This document shows positions 16,809-26,362 of a DNA stretch of 64,000 bases, one piece after another. A program made the position numbers and the translations under genes. How positions within the stretch are numbered: the first letter of the stretch is position 1; every line of letters begins with the position of its first letter. Source of the stretch: Cystobacter fuscus (lineage in GTDB: Bacteria > Myxococcota > Myxococcia > Myxococcales > Myxococcaceae). Under the pieces are notes generated by a model. It was not told where the DNA came from and made no database searches. It saw nothing but the letters and a program-made list of their open reading frames with translations. The stretch is from positions 682,001 through 746,000 of the forward strand of contig NZ_CP022098.1 of NCBI RefSeq assembly GCF_002305875.1, read 5' to 3'.

Positions 16809-19094
16809 ATGAAGATCTCCCGGAACATGAGCGCGGGCCCCCTGGCCGTGTCGGCGGGAGGGCTGCTGGTGGGTGGCATCGCCTGGCTGTTCGGGAACGC
16901 GCGAGTGGCGGACCTCGCCTGGGCGGTGGGCACCGTGCCCGTGCTGGTCGTCGTGGCGGGCTCCATCGTGACCGCCCTGCGCCAGGGAAACATGGGCGTG
17001 GACATCATCGCCCTGCTGTCCATGGCGGGCTCCCTGGCGCTCGGCCAGTTCCTCGCGGGCATCATCATCGCCCTCATGTTCTCCACGGGACGGGCCCTGG
17101 AGGATCATGCCCGGGCCCGTGCGCGACGCGAGCTGTCGGCGCTGCTCGGCCGGGCACCCAAGGTGGCCACCCGCTACGAGGACGGTGGGCTCGAGCAGGT
17201 GTCAGTGGAGTCGCTGCGGCCCGGGGATCGCCTGCTCATCAAGGGGGGCGAGGTGATTCCGGTGGATGGGCTCGTGCTGTCCGCCGAGGCGGTGCTGGAC
17301 GAATCGGCCCTCACGGGCGAGTCGCTCCCCGTGTCGCACGAGACGGGCGAGCGCGTGCGCAGTGGCCCCGTCAATGCTGGCTCGCCCTTCGAACTGCGCG
17401 TGCTCACCACCGCGGCCGAGAGCACCTACGCGGGAGTGGTGCGGCTGGTGCAATCCGCCCAGGCCTCCAAGGCCCCCTTCGTGCGCATGGCGGACCGCTA
17501 CGCGCTGCTCTTCGTCCCCTTCACCCTCGCCCTGGCCGCCCTGGCCTGGGTGCTGTCGGGCGACCCGGTGCGCGCCCTCTCCGTGCTGGTGGTGGCCACG
17601 CCCTGCCCCCTCCTGCTCGCCGTGCCGGTGGCCATCGTCTCCGGCATCTCCCGGGCCGCCCGACGCGGTGTGCTCATCAAGGATGGGACCGCCCTGGAGA
17701 CGCTCGCCCGTGCCCATGTCCTGCTGTTCGACAAGACCGGCACCCTCACCACCGGGCAGGCCCGGCTCACGGCCATCGAGATCACGGGCGACACGGATCC
17801 CGCGGAGCTGCTGCGGCTGAGCGCCTCCCTCGAGCAGGTGTCCCAGCACGTCATGGCCAGCACCATCGTCTCCGCCGCGCGCGAGCGAGGCCTGTCCCTG
17901 TCGCTACCCACCGACTCCTCGGAGGCTCCGGGCGCCGGGATGAGCGGCGTGGTGGAGGGCCGCCGGCTGAAGCTCGGCCTGCATGACTTCGTGGAGGGCC
18001 CGGGTCCTCCCTCCCCCTGGGCCCGCACGGTGCTGCGGCGCATGGGCTACGAGGGGTGCTCGGGCGTCTTCGTCTCCATCGACGGCCGGCTGGCCGGAGC
18101 GCTGCTGCTCGCGGATGAGATCCGCCCCGAGACCCCCCGGGCACTGCGCCTGTTGCGCGAGGCTGGGGTGGACCGGTTCGTCATGGTGAGCGGGGACCGG
18201 GCGGACGTGGTCGAGAGCATCGCCGCGGCACTGGGTGTGGATGGGGTGCTCGCCGAGCGCAGTCCCCAGGACAAGGTGCGCGCCGTGCTCACCGAGCGCT
18301 CCGCGGGTGTCACCCTCATGGTGGGTGATGGCATCAACGACGCGCCCGCGCTGGCGGCCGCCGACGTGGGCGTGGCCATGGGCGCGCGCGGCTCCGGAGC
18401 CTCCTCCGAGGCCGCGGACGTGGTGGTGCTGGTGGACCGGTTGGATCGGCTCGTGGAGGCGCTGCTCGTGGCCCGGCGCGCACGCGCCATCGCGTTGCAG
18501 AGCATGCTGATGGGCATGGGCCTGTCCCTGGTGGCCATGGGCTTCGCGGCCGTCGGCATGCTGGGCCCGGTGGCGGGGGCGCTCCTGCAGGAGGGCATCG
18601 ACGTGGCGTCCATCCTCAACGCCCTGCGGGCATTGGGTGGGGGCGGTCCGCGTCCGGTGCACCACGCGCTCCCGGCCGAGACGGTGCGCCAGCTACGGGC
18701 CGAGCACCAGGAGCTGCGCCCCGTGCTCGATCGCATCCAGGCCCTGGCGGATCGGCTGGATGCGCTCGAGCCGCGGCGGCAGCGCTCCGAGCTGCTGGCG
18801 CTCGAGGGGTTGCTGTGCAGCCGGTTGCTGCCCCACGAGCGCCGCGATGACACCGAGCTCTATCCCACCCTGGCCCCGCTGTTGGGGGGAGAGGATCCGC
18901 TGGGCAGCATGAGCCGCACCCACCGGGAGATCGCCCACCTCGGGCGGCTCTACCAGCGGCGGGTATCGGACCTGCCCGAGGAGGGGCCGGATCCCGCCGA
19001 GCGACGGGAGTTGCGCCGGCTCCTCTATGGGCTGGGCGCCATCCTCCAGCTCCACTTCGCCCAGGAGGAGGAACTCTTCCAGACCGTCTCCTGA
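16809..19094 (+). CDS. P1B-5-type metal ATPase with C-terminal hemerythrin-like domain
   Basis: A 761-residue heavy-metal P-type ATPase. It shows TGES (residues 169-172), the membrane metal site TPCP (264-267), the phosphorylation motif DKTGTLT (Asp308) and VGDGINDAPAL. There is no N-terminal CxxC metal-binding domain and only about six membrane helices. TPCP plus a hemerythrin tail defines subgroup P1B-5, whose characterised member Nia of Sinorhizobium meliloti exports Ni2+ and Fe2+. The tail (from about residue 625) has helices with His at AEHQELRP, LLPHERRD, SRTHREIAHL and LQLHFAQEEE, matching the HHE di-iron pattern. It likely prevents nickel or iron excess, with the tail sensing iron or oxygen; that sensing role is inference. 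Confidence 0.87.
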   Translation: MKISRNMSAGPLAVSAGGLLVGGIAWLFGNARVADLAWAVGTVPVLVVVAGSIVTALRQGNMGVDIIALLSMAGSLALGQFLAGIIIALMFSTGRALEDHARARARRELSALLGRAPKVATRYEDGGLEQVSVESLRPGDRLLIKGGEVIPVDGLVLSAEAVLDESALTGESLPVSHETGERVRSGPVNAGSPFELRVLTTAAESTYAGVVRLVQSAQASKAPFVRMADRYALLFVPFTLALAALAWVLSGDPVRALSVLVVATPCPLLLAVPVAIVSGISRAARRGVLIKDGTALETLARAHVLLFDKTGTLTTGQARLTAIEITGDTDPAELLRLSASLEQVSQHVMASTIVSAARERGLSLSLPTDSSEAPGAGMSGVVEGRRLKLGLHDFVEGPGPPSPWARTVLRRMGYEGCSGVFVSIDGRLAGALLLADEIRPETPRALRLLREAGVDRFVMVSGDRADVVESIAAALGVDGVLAERSPQDKVRAVLTERSAGVTLMVGDGINDAPALAAADVGVAMGARGSGASSEAADVVVLVDRLDRLVEALLVARRARAIALQSMLMGMGLSLVAMGFAAVGMLGPVAGALLQEGIDVASILNALRALGGGGPRPVHHALPAETVRQLRAEHQELRPVLDRIQALADRLDALEPRRQRSELLALEGLLCSRLLPHERRDDTELYPTLAPLLGGEDPLGSMSRTHREIAHLGRLYQRRVSDLPEEGPDPAERRELRRLLYGLGAILQLHFAQEEELFQTVS

Positions 19095-19165
19095 GCGCTC
19101 CGGCATGGCTACCTTCAGGGGCGAGGCCCCCGGACGTGGCCATCTCGAGGGCCAGGAGGAAGACC

Positions 19166-20509
19166 ATGGCGTCGGCGCTCCTCATGGATCTCTATGAGTT
19201 GACCATGGTGGATGCCTACCTCTCGGAGGGGCTCCAAGACGAGGCGGCCTTCAGCCTCTTCGTCCGCCGGCTGCCCGCGCGCCGCAACTACCTGCTCGCC
19301 TGCGGACTGGAGCAGGCCCTCACGTACCTGGAGACACTCCGCTTCTCTCCGGAGGAGCTCGCCTGGCTGGAGTCACTGGGGCGCTTCTCCCGGCGGCTGC
19401 TGGACTGGCTGGAGCACTTCCACTTCACCGGCGACGTGCACGCGGTGCCCGAGGGAACACCCCTCTTCGCCGAGGAGCCCCTGCTGGAGGTCATCGCCCC
19501 GTTGCCCGAGGCGCAGCTCGTGGAGACGGCCCTCATCAACCAGGTGCACCTGCAAACGCTGGCGGCGTCCAAGGCGGCCCGGGTGGTGGAGGCGGCGGGG
19601 GGACGGCCCGTGGTGGATTTCGGGGTGCGGCGCATGCACGGAGAAGACGCGGGCCTCGAGGTGGCGCGTGCCGCCCATGTCGCCGGAGTGGGCGCCACGT
19701 CCAACCTGCTGGCCGGCCAGCGCCATGGCATTCCGGTGGCGGGCACCATGGCGCACAGCTACGTCCAGGCGCACGACGACGAGCTGGCCGCCTTCCGCGC
19801 CTACGTCCGCCGCTTCCCGGAGACGACGCTCCTGGTGGACACGTACGACACGCTGGAGGGCGTGCGGAAGGTGGTGCGGCTGGCTCGGGAGCTCGGCCCG
19901 GACTTCCAGGTGCGCGCGGTGCGATTGGACTCGGGAGACCTGGTGGCCCTGTCACACGCGGCGCGCTGCCTGCTGGATACCGCGGGGCTGGCGCACGTCC
20001 AGATCTTCGCGAGCGGCGGGTTGGACGAGGACGAGGTGGCGCGGCTGCTCGCGCACCACGCGCCCATCGACGCCTTCGGCGTGGGCACGGCGATGGGCGT
20101 CTCCGCGGACGCGCCCGCGCTGGACATGGCCTACAAGCTGGTGGAGTACGCGGGCCACGGGCGGCTCAAGCTGTCGACGGGCAAGGTGCTGCTGCCCGGG
20201 CGCAAGCAGGTGTTCCGCGAGGAGGAGGACGGCGTGGCCCGGCGGGACGTGCTCGCCCGTCACGGCGAGGCGCTGCCGGGCCGGCCGCTGCTGCGGCGGG
20301 TGATGCACGCGGGCCGGCGGCTGTCGGATGCCTCGCCCCCGCTCGCGACCATCCGGGCGCACGCTCGGGAGGAGTTGGGACGCCTGCCCCGGGAGGTGCG
20401 GCGGCTGGAGCCCGCGCGGCCTGCCTATCCGGTGGACGTGAGCACCGAACTGGGCGCGGCGCGACGGCAGGTGATCGCGGAGCTCCATGAGGCGTCACAC
20501 GCTCCCTGA
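19166..20509 (+). CDS. pncB: Nicotinate phosphoribosyltransferase
   Basis: A 447-residue enzyme of NAD salvage that joins nicotinate and phosphoribosyl pyrophosphate to nicotinate mononucleotide. Family signatures include LMDLYELTMVDAYL at the N-terminus, VVDFGVRRMHG (active-site region with the autophosphorylated-loop His), AGTMAHSYVQAH, VRLDSGDLVALS and AFGVGTAMGVSADAP. The ATG at 19166 has GGAGGA 6 bp upstream; a GTG at 19136 is in frame but less likely. It follows the metal ATPase by 71 bp on the same strand. A strong stem-loop follows its stop. Confidence 0.92.
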   Translation: MASALLMDLYELTMVDAYLSEGLQDEAAFSLFVRRLPARRNYLLACGLEQALTYLETLRFSPEELAWLESLGRFSRRLLDWLEHFHFTGDVHAVPEGTPLFAEEPLLEVIAPLPEAQLVETALINQVHLQTLAASKAARVVEAAGGRPVVDFGVRRMHGEDAGLEVARAAHVAGVGATSNLLAGQRHGIPVAGTMAHSYVQAHDDELAAFRAYVRRFPETTLLVDTYDTLEGVRKVVRLARELGPDFQVRAVRLDSGDLVALSHAARCLLDTAGLAHVQIFASGGLDEDEVARLLAHHAPIDAFGVGTAMGVSADAPALDMAYKLVEYAGHGRLKLSTGKVLLPGRKQVFREEEDGVARRDVLARHGEALPGRPLLRRVMHAGRRLSDASPPLATIRAHAREELGRLPREVRRLEPARPAYPVDVSTELGAARRQVIAELHEASHAP

Positions 20510-20513
20510 CGTG

Positions 20514-20544
20514 GCACTTCCTCGACGGAGAGTCGGGGAAGTGC
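20514..20544. terminator. Stem-loop between convergent genes, probable bidirectional terminator
   Basis: GCACTTCCTCGAC and GTCGGGGAAGTGC form a 13-bp stem (one G-U-type wobble) around the 5-base loop GGAGA. It starts 4 bases after the pncB stop and lies 16 bases from the end of the convergent minus-strand gene. There is no T tract, which is common in very GC-rich genomes. Confidence 0.6.
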
Positions 20545-20559
20545 TTCCAGGTGCGCTCA

Positions 20560-21093
20560 TCACGGCTTGGGTGCTGGGGTCTGCTGGTCGGGTGACTGCT
20601 GCTCTCCCGCCATGCAGTTCTCCATCCTCCGCGCCATCTGCTGGACCTGCTCCACCTGGTTGGGGTCCTTCGCCGTGAGCCGCACGACGGCACCGTCGGA
20701 CGTCTGCTCGACCGAGACGTTGGCGATTTCGCTCATCACACAGTTCATGGGTCCCCGTTCCATCCCCGCTCCTCCCTGCCCCCCACCCTGGCCGGGCCAT
20801 TGACCTCCACCCTGTCCGGGCCACTGACCCCCACCCTGACCCCCACCCTGGCCGGGCCATTGACCCCCACCCTGACCCCCACCCTGGCCGGGCCATTGAC
20901 CCCCACCCTGTCCGGGCCCCTGACCCCCACCCTGGCCGGGCCATTGACCCCCACCCTGGCCGGGCCCCTGACCCCCACCCGGGGGACAGGGACAGCACCC
21001 GGAGGGGGGCTGGGGGGGCGTGTCCTGCAGGGCAAGGGCGGATGACCCCAGGAAGAGGGATGTGGCGAGCAGTGCTCCATATCGGGCCTTCAT
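20560..21093 (-). CDS. Secreted Gly/Gln/Pro-rich repeat protein, unknown function
   Basis: A 177-residue protein with a clear signal peptide (MKARYGALLATSLFLGSSALA). It is followed by a short Cys/Pro segment (SGCCPCPPGGG) and a low-complexity region of GQWPGQGG and GQGG repeats spanning about 75 residues. The last ~70 residues are non-repetitive and could fold: INCVMSEI-like start, VSVEQTSDGAVVRLTAKDP, and MARRMENCM. The two Cys of that part could form a disulphide. I do not recognise the family. It is probably periplasmic or surface exposed. No gene lies within 200 bp upstream, so it has its own promoter. Confidence 0.65.
   Translation of the reverse strand: MKARYGALLATSLFLGSSALALQDTPPQPPSGCCPCPPGGGQGPGQGGGQWPGQGGGQGPGQGGGQWPGQGGGQGGGQWPGQGGGQGGGQWPGQGGGQWPGQGGGQGGAGMERGPMNCVMSEIANVSVEQTSDGAVVRLTAKDPNQVEQVQQMARRMENCMAGEQQSPDQQTPAPKP
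20783..20980. repeat. 24-bp tandem repeats with 12-bp half units
   Basis: Eight or so imperfect units coding, on the minus strand, for GQWPGQGG or the half unit GQGG. Units differ by single bases and by loss or gain of 12-bp halves, a pattern expected from slippage. Length is likely to vary between strains while the reading frame is kept. Confidence 0.85.
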
Positions 21094-21311
21094 GATGGTG
21101 CCTCCATTCGTGGCGAGTGAGGCCTCTCACTCGCGCAAAGATAGAGCCCGGCGGAAATGAGCGGCTCGCCACGCCTCCCGGCCAGGAGGGAGGAATCCCG
21201 GGCGCTGTCTGCCCGCAAGCGCACTTCCCATCACCGCCAGAAGGCAGGCGAGCCCGTGCGCCAGTTGCCCGTGGCTGGATGGATCCCCAATGACGAGGGA
21301 GAGGGCTCTCC

Positions 21312-22661
21312 GTGCACATCCGAAAAGCCATCTCCACGGTTCGCGATCCAGCGCTCTCGCTGTGGCAATCCTGTCTTCACCGGGTGCTCGCACGCAGGAG
21401 CGGCGGACCCGCGTCAGGGGCGGGACTGGATGTCTCCACGGCGCATCCGGTGATGGAGGACGCGACCGCCGCCGCGATGGAGCACGCGGGCTGCCATGAC
21501 CGGGAGGGTCCGCCGACCCTGCTCCAGCGGGCGAGTGTCTGCGGGCGGCTCGCCGCGCGGTGGGCTCTCGCGCGTTTCCATGGAGACCGGGAGGAAGCCC
21601 AGCGGCTGGAGAGCGAGGTGCGCTTCGCCTCGTGTGATCCGCTCTGGCTGGAGTCGGTGGTGGAGTACGAGCGCGCGCTTCTGCTCCATCGCCAGCCTTT
21701 CTACCGGCGCCACGACTCACTCACGGACTTCATCCTGCCAGACCTGCCGGATGAGGCGACGGTGGCCGTCATCGCGGACTGGGGCACCGGCATGCCAGAC
21801 GCGCAGGCCCTGTTGGAGCAGGTGGCCCGCTTCTCTCCGGACGCCGTCATCCACCTCGGGGACATCTACTACTCGGGAACTCCGCACGAGGTGCGCGCCC
21901 ACTTCCTCGATGTCTTCACGCGCGTCTTCGGCTCGCGCTGGCCCCGGGTGCTGTCGCTGTCCGGCAACCATGACCGCTACTCGGGCGGCGAGGGCTACCG
22001 GCAACTCCTGGAGGCGCTCGGCCAGCCAGCCAGCTACTTCTGTCTGCGCAACCGCTCCTGGCAATTGATGGGCATGGACACCGGGCTGCATGACTTCAAC
22101 CCGCGTGCCCTCGCGGACACGATGACGTGGCTCGAGGACTCGGAGGTGGCCTGGGTACTGGACAAGTTCCAGCACGCCGGGGGTCGGCGCTCCGTGCTGT
22201 TCTCGCATCACCCGCTCTTCTCGCTGGCGAGCGTGGGCCATGACTCCACGCGCCGGCCACTCGCCATCAACCCGCACCTGGGCGAGCCGCTGGCGAGCGT
22301 GCTCGGGGACGTGGCGCTCTGGCTCTGGGGACATGAGCACAACCTCCATGTCTACGAGCCCTACGCGGGCTTGACGCGAGGCCGGTGCATCGGCGCGGGC
22401 GCGGTGCCCACGCTGCGCCACGAGCAGTGGAACCACCCCGTGCCCGGCCTCCTCCCCGCTCCGGGAGAGAGCGGGCTGCCCCGGACGTTGCCCGGCGTGC
22501 GGCTCGGCAACGATGGCCTCTTCGACTGCCACGCCTATACCATCCTCAGGCTCGAGGGGCCCCGGCTCACCGCGCGCTACTACCAGATGGAGAACCGGCT
22601 GCTCGTCCCCGGCCGCGTGCCAGCGCCGGGCCCGCCGCTTCACGAGGAGACGATGACCTGA
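21312..22661 (+). CDS. Calcineurin-like metallophosphoesterase
   Basis: A protein of up to 449 residues with the dinuclear metallophosphoesterase core: VIADWGTGMPD (the DxG motif), HLGDIYYSG (GDxxY), LSGNHDRYSGG (GNHD), LFSHHPLFS and LWGHEHN (GHxH). The DxG/GDxxY form is that of purple acid phosphatase-like enzymes. There is no signal peptide, so it probably acts in the cytoplasm; the substrate is unknown. I chose the GTG at 21312 for its GGGAGAGG ribosome site. An ATG at 21453 has none but would remove a poorly coding-like N-terminus, so the start is uncertain. Its end is 10 bp from a convergent gene. Confidence 0.82.
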   Translation: MHIRKAISTVRDPALSLWQSCLHRVLARRSGGPASGAGLDVSTAHPVMEDATAAAMEHAGCHDREGPPTLLQRASVCGRLAARWALARFHGDREEAQRLESEVRFASCDPLWLESVVEYERALLLHRQPFYRRHDSLTDFILPDLPDEATVAVIADWGTGMPDAQALLEQVARFSPDAVIHLGDIYYSGTPHEVRAHFLDVFTRVFGSRWPRVLSLSGNHDRYSGGEGYRQLLEALGQPASYFCLRNRSWQLMGMDTGLHDFNPRALADTMTWLEDSEVAWVLDKFQHAGGRRSVLFSHHPLFSLASVGHDSTRRPLAINPHLGEPLASVLGDVALWLWGHEHNLHVYEPYAGLTRGRCIGAGAVPTLRHEQWNHPVPGLLPAPGESGLPRTLPGVRLGNDGLFDCHAYTILRLEGPRLTARYYQMENRLLVPGRVPAPGPPLHEETMT

Positions 22662-22670
22662 GGGTCGGGC

Positions 22671-23912
22671 TCAGGGCAGGAAGTACCCGTCCGAGAGCGT
22701 CCCGAGGAAGGCGACGAGGGCGTCCTCCTCCTCCGAGGTGAGGCCGAGGTTGCCCATCTCCTGCGTGTTGACGTTCAGCCCGACCTCGGGTGGGGGCCAG
22801 CAGTCGACGCCAGGGGTGCCGGGGTTCTCCGGCAGGCAGACGGGGAGCACATCGCGCGTGTTGTAGAAGTGGACGATGGACTTCAGGCTCTTGAAGTAGC
22901 CGTTGTGCGCGTAGGCCTTCACGAAGTCGGGCCGGGGCCGCTTGTCCACGTTGCGCAAGGTGGGCACCTTCTGCCGCCCGAGGTTGCCTCGCGCGTACTG
23001 CCGCCACTCCGGGCGCGTCACCAGGAAGTCCGCCACTCCGTAGTCTGTCCATGCCCGGCCCAACGGGTTGAACTCGAACTGCCCGTACCAGGGATTGAGC
23101 GGGTTTCGTGGCACGCCCAGGTTGTCATAGGTGTAGTCGGTGAAGAGGGGAGGCTCCCCGTTGGGGCCGGGCTGACTCGTGTGGCAGTTGGAGCACTTCG
23201 CCTTGTCCTCGAAGAGCCGCAGGCCCTGCTTCTCCTGGTCCGTCAGCGTGGCGTGCCCGGCCCGGTACGCGTCGAACTTGGAGGTGAAGGCACTCACTTC
23301 CCTCGAGCCCTCGTAGGCGGCGATGGCCAGGGCGATGCTGTCGTAGGCCTTGTCCACCTGGGAGGGGGCGCAGATGTCCGCTCCGTAGACGGAGCGGAAG
23401 AGATTGCCATGGGAGCCGGCACACACCTTGGCCACCACGGCCGCGGCACTCGGGTTGTTCTGCTCCACGGGATTGAGGAAGGGCCCCTGGGCCTGATCCG
23501 CCGCGGGGTTGCCCAGCTTCTCACCCGTGGCGCGGCCGTCCCAGAAGTTGCCTCCCTCGAAGGTGCCCTGCTGCGCGTCCACGAGGTGGAAGATGGGGGA
23601 GGGCGTGGCGTACGCGGAGGAAGGCGCCTTGCGGTTGCCGAACCGCCCTGGCACCGCGCCTTCGTAGATGGAGCCGAGCTTGTTGAGCAGCTCGTTCGGC
23701 CCCGTCCAGCCCACCTCGGGCCCGTGGCAGACGGCGCAGGATTGTCCGCGCGGCTCGGACAGGTTGGTGTCGAAGAAGAGTTTTCCGCCGAGCAACTCCG
23801 TGGGCGTGAGCTGCGTCACGGGTGTTGGCATTTCGGGGGGAGGCTTGTCCGTGGAGGGTTGGCAATTGCCGATCATCAATCCGGCGAGCAGGGAGAGTCG
23901 AATCATTGACAT
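22671..23912 (-). CDS. Di-haem cytochrome c peroxidase family protein
   Basis: A 413-residue exported protein with two c-type haem motifs, CAVCH and CSNCH, at the spacing seen in the bacterial CcpA/MauG superfamily. The N-terminus MSMIRLSLLAGLMIGNC looks like a lipoprotein-type signal with a weak lipobox. Other family marks are GKLFFDTNLS, ARGNLGRQKVPTLRNV and the closing LTSEEEDALVAFLGTLSDG. Members reduce hydrogen peroxide or catalyse oxidations in the periplasm with electrons from cytochrome c. The ATG at 23912 has an AGAGG site 8 bp upstream; an upstream in-frame ATG at 23966 lacks one. Substrate is not predictable. Confidence 0.87.
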   Translation of the reverse strand: MSMIRLSLLAGLMIGNCQPSTDKPPPEMPTPVTQLTPTELLGGKLFFDTNLSEPRGQSCAVCHGPEVGWTGPNELLNKLGSIYEGAVPGRFGNRKAPSSAYATPSPIFHLVDAQQGTFEGGNFWDGRATGEKLGNPAADQAQGPFLNPVEQNNPSAAAVVAKVCAGSHGNLFRSVYGADICAPSQVDKAYDSIALAIAAYEGSREVSAFTSKFDAYRAGHATLTDQEKQGLRLFEDKAKCSNCHTSQPGPNGEPPLFTDYTYDNLGVPRNPLNPWYGQFEFNPLGRAWTDYGVADFLVTRPEWRQYARGNLGRQKVPTLRNVDKRPRPDFVKAYAHNGYFKSLKSIVHFYNTRDVLPVCLPENPGTPGVDCWPPPEVGLNVNTQEMGNLGLTSEEEDALVAFLGTLSDGYFLP

Positions 23913-24153
23913 GGCATGACCTCTCGAGAATGCGTTAGGATGGAACCCTCCGCCCGCTCGCTCCACTACCCTCGGGGCTCATGCTTCCTGCCCTCGGAGC
24001 GTAGGGGAGAATCGGCAAGTGCACAGGTCATCGCGGCGACCGCATCCTCCACGATGCTCGTGTGCCACCGCGGGGGGCTCCACGCTCGTGGCGTCTGGGT
24101 TCATGAATACCTTTTCGCGCGAATCGCCATACACCCCTGGCGGAAAGGTCTGA

Positions 24154-25023
24154 ATGCTCATGTCCAATCTTCAGGTACGTGATGTTTCGGCGGCGGCCTT
24201 CGCGGTCCTCACCGAGCGGGAGCTCGCCGACATCCGGCGCAACGAAGGCGCGCGCGTCATCCAGCATGGCCGTCATTACTGGGAGCAGACCGGCGCACCC
24301 GGGTTCTTCCAGCCCGTGCATCTGCTGGCACGCCTGAATCCCGAGGAGGCAACCAGGCCCACGCCGTGGAGCTGGGGCTATCGCGCCACGTTGGCGCCGA
24401 ACGCCGCCAGCGCCGCGAATGGCTCCGTCCCCGTCCTGCGGCTGCCGGACCTGGCGAATTACGAAGTCAACAGCCTCTCGGCGAACCGGAGGAACAAGCT
24501 CAGGAAATGCCAGAGGCTCGTCAGGATCGTTCAGTTGACCGGCCCCGAGCTCCTGGAGGAGCAGGGTCATGCGCTGATCCTCGATGCGCTCTCACGAACC
24601 CAGCACAAGAAACCTCCCTCGCGTGAGCAATATCTCGAGCAGGTGAAGAAATACTTCCGAGGCAACCACTGGTGCGTCCTCGCGGGCATCATCGAGGGCA
24701 AGCTGGGCGGGTACCTGGATGGCTATGTGGTGGATGGTGTCGCGTATGGGGCCAACGCGTACTACGCCACGTGGGCGCTGCCGACCAACATCTCCACCGG
24801 GTTGGTCTTCGAGTTCGCGCAGCTCTGCCGCAGGCTCGAGTGCGTGCATACGTTCACGGGGGGCCTTCATTCACGCGAGGTCCCCCAGTTGAGCCAGTTC
24901 AAGGATGACATGGGATTCGTCGTGGACCCACTCCCCATCAAATGGGAGATGAGCCCGCTCGCGCGGACGTTCATCCGCATGCACCGTCCCCATGCGTACT
25001 ACCGGCTGACGGGGACGGAGTGA
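24154..25023 (+). CDS. GNAT/FemAB-like acyltransferase domain protein
   Basis: A 289-residue cytoplasmic protein without signal peptide or membrane helix. The C-terminal half, WCVLAGIIEGKLGGYLDGYVVDGVAYG then ISTGLVFEFAQLCRR, resembles the acyl-CoA- or aminoacyl-binding core of GNAT and FemAB-like folds. NRRNKLRKCQRL is a basic segment like those in the BioF2/FemAB group. No catalytic residue can be named with confidence. It is isolated: 241 bp from the divergent peroxidase gene and 184 bp before the hydrogenase operon. Treat the acyltransferase call as tentative. Confidence 0.45.
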   Translation: MLMSNLQVRDVSAAAFAVLTERELADIRRNEGARVIQHGRHYWEQTGAPGFFQPVHLLARLNPEEATRPTPWSWGYRATLAPNAASAANGSVPVLRLPDLANYEVNSLSANRRNKLRKCQRLVRIVQLTGPELLEEQGHALILDALSRTQHKKPPSREQYLEQVKKYFRGNHWCVLAGIIEGKLGGYLDGYVVDGVAYGANAYYATWALPTNISTGLVFEFAQLCRRLECVHTFTGGLHSREVPQLSQFKDDMGFVVDPLPIKWEMSPLARTFIRMHRPHAYYRLTGTE

Positions 25024-25207
25024 AATCCTTCCACGTCCGCGACAGCACCCTGCCCGTGTGGCCAAGGTGGATGTCCTGTGGGGAATGAGCGAGGCCGCGA
25101 GCGTTGGTCGGAGGACGTGCCGGACGGGGGCTCCGGTTCCCGGGACTCCATGGCGGGTGCATAGCTTGGCGAGCCATGTCCCCGTGTCCTCCGCTCCTGG
25201 AGTCCGT

Positions 25208-26362
25208 ATGCCTGACGTCGCTCCGCCCGAAGCCGTGAAGGAGCGCTTCCTCCTGTCCCTGGAGGCATTCGACGCCCTGCTGGCGGCGCTGCGGAGCGAT
25301 GGCTGGCGACTGATGGGTCCCACCGTGAGGGATGGCGCCATCGACCATGCGGAGATCCGGGGGCGGGAGGAACTGCCCCGGGGCATGACGGAGGTGCAGG
25401 TGGCGGGCGCCTACCGGCTGGCCCGGCGCGAGGATGGGGCGTTCTTCGGCTACGCGGTGGGCCCCAGGTCCTGGAAGCACCTGCTCTTCCTCCCCAAGAC
25501 ACGGCTGTTCCGCGCGCACCGCCAGGAGGAGGGGTTCCAGGTGGAGCCGGAGCCCACCGAGCCTCCGCCCCGGCTGGCCCTCATCGGGGCGCGCTCGTGT
25601 GATCTGCACGCCATCGCCGTCCAGGACCGCACCTTCCTGGAGGGCCCCTACGAGGACCCCGACTACGCGGCGCGCCGCGAGCGGCTCTTCGTGGTGGCGG
25701 TGAACTGCGGACAGGCCGGAGGCACCTGCTTCTGTGTGTCGATGCGGACCGGTCCGCGCGCCACCTTCGGCTTCGACGTGGCCCTCACCGAGCTGCTCGA
25801 GGGCGGACACCGCTTCCTCGCGGAGCCGGGCAGCGAGCGCGGCGCGGCGTTGCTGGCACGCGTGGGCGCCACTCCCGCCCGGGAGCCGGACACCCGGGCC
25901 GCCGACGCGGTGGTGGAGCGCACCGCCCAGAGCATGGGTCGCGTCATGGACACCACGGACATCAAGGGGCTGCTCTACCGCAACCAGGAGCACCCGCGCT
26001 GGGACAACGTCTCCGAGCGCTGCCTGGGATGCACCAACTGCACCCTGGTGTGCCCCACCTGCTTCTGCGCCACGGTGGAGGACACGACGGATCTGCTCGG
26101 GGGCGTGGCCGAGCGCTGGCGGCGCTGGGACTCGTGCTTCACCCTGGACCACTCCTATCTGCACGGGGGCAGCGTCCGTCACGCCCTGCGCTCGCGCTAC
26201 CGGCAGTGGCTCACCCACAAGGTGGCGAGCTGGTGGGATCAGTTCGGCACCTCGGGGTGCATCGGCTGCGGACGCTGCATCACCTGGTGCCCGGTGGGCA
26301 TCGACATCACCGAGGAGGTGGCCGCCCTTCGCGCCACCGAGGGTGCCCGGCCAGGCGCATGA
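25208..26362 (+). CDS. hydB: Group 3b [NiFe] hydrogenase beta subunit (4Fe-4S protein)
   Basis: A 384-residue iron-sulphur protein of the sulfhydrogenase beta type that passes electrons between the hydrogenase module and the flavin subunit. Two 4Fe-4S motifs are clear near the C-terminus: [16 protein letters not shown] and [17 protein letters not shown]. The N-terminal domain ([44 protein letters not shown]) matches the HydB/AsrA family. The ATG at 25208 with GGAG upstream is preferred to an in-frame ATG at 25058, whose extra 50 residues look non-coding. It opens the eleven-gene hydrogenase operon, and its stop overlaps the next start by 4 bp. Confidence 0.92.
   Translation: MPDVAPPEAVKERFLLSLEAFDALLAALRSDGWRLMGPTVRDGAIDHAEIRGREELPRGMTEVQVAGAYRLARREDGAFFGYAVGPRSWKHLLFLPKTRLFRAHRQEEGFQVEPEPTEPPPRLALIGARSCDLHAIAVQDRTFLEGPYEDPDYAARRERLFVVAVNCGQAGGTCFCVSMRTGPRATFGFDVALTELLEGGHRFLAEPGSERGAALLARVGATPAREPDTRAADAVVERTAQSMGRVMDTTDIKGLLYRNQEHPRWDNVSERCLGCTNCTLVCPTCFCATVEDTTDLLGGVAERWRRWDSCFTLDHSYLHGGSVRHALRSRYRQWLTHKVASWWDQFGTSGCIGCGRCITWCPVGIDITEEVAALRATEGARPGA

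Noticed and set aside
20783-20980. Possible CRISPR array (regular short repeats)
   Set aside because: The repeats are adjacent without unique spacers, keep a reading frame and encode a Gly-rich protein segment.
25058-25207. Longer N-terminus for the hydrogenase beta subunit
   Set aside because: The extra 50 residues do not resemble HydB, and a GGAG site precedes the ATG at 25208.
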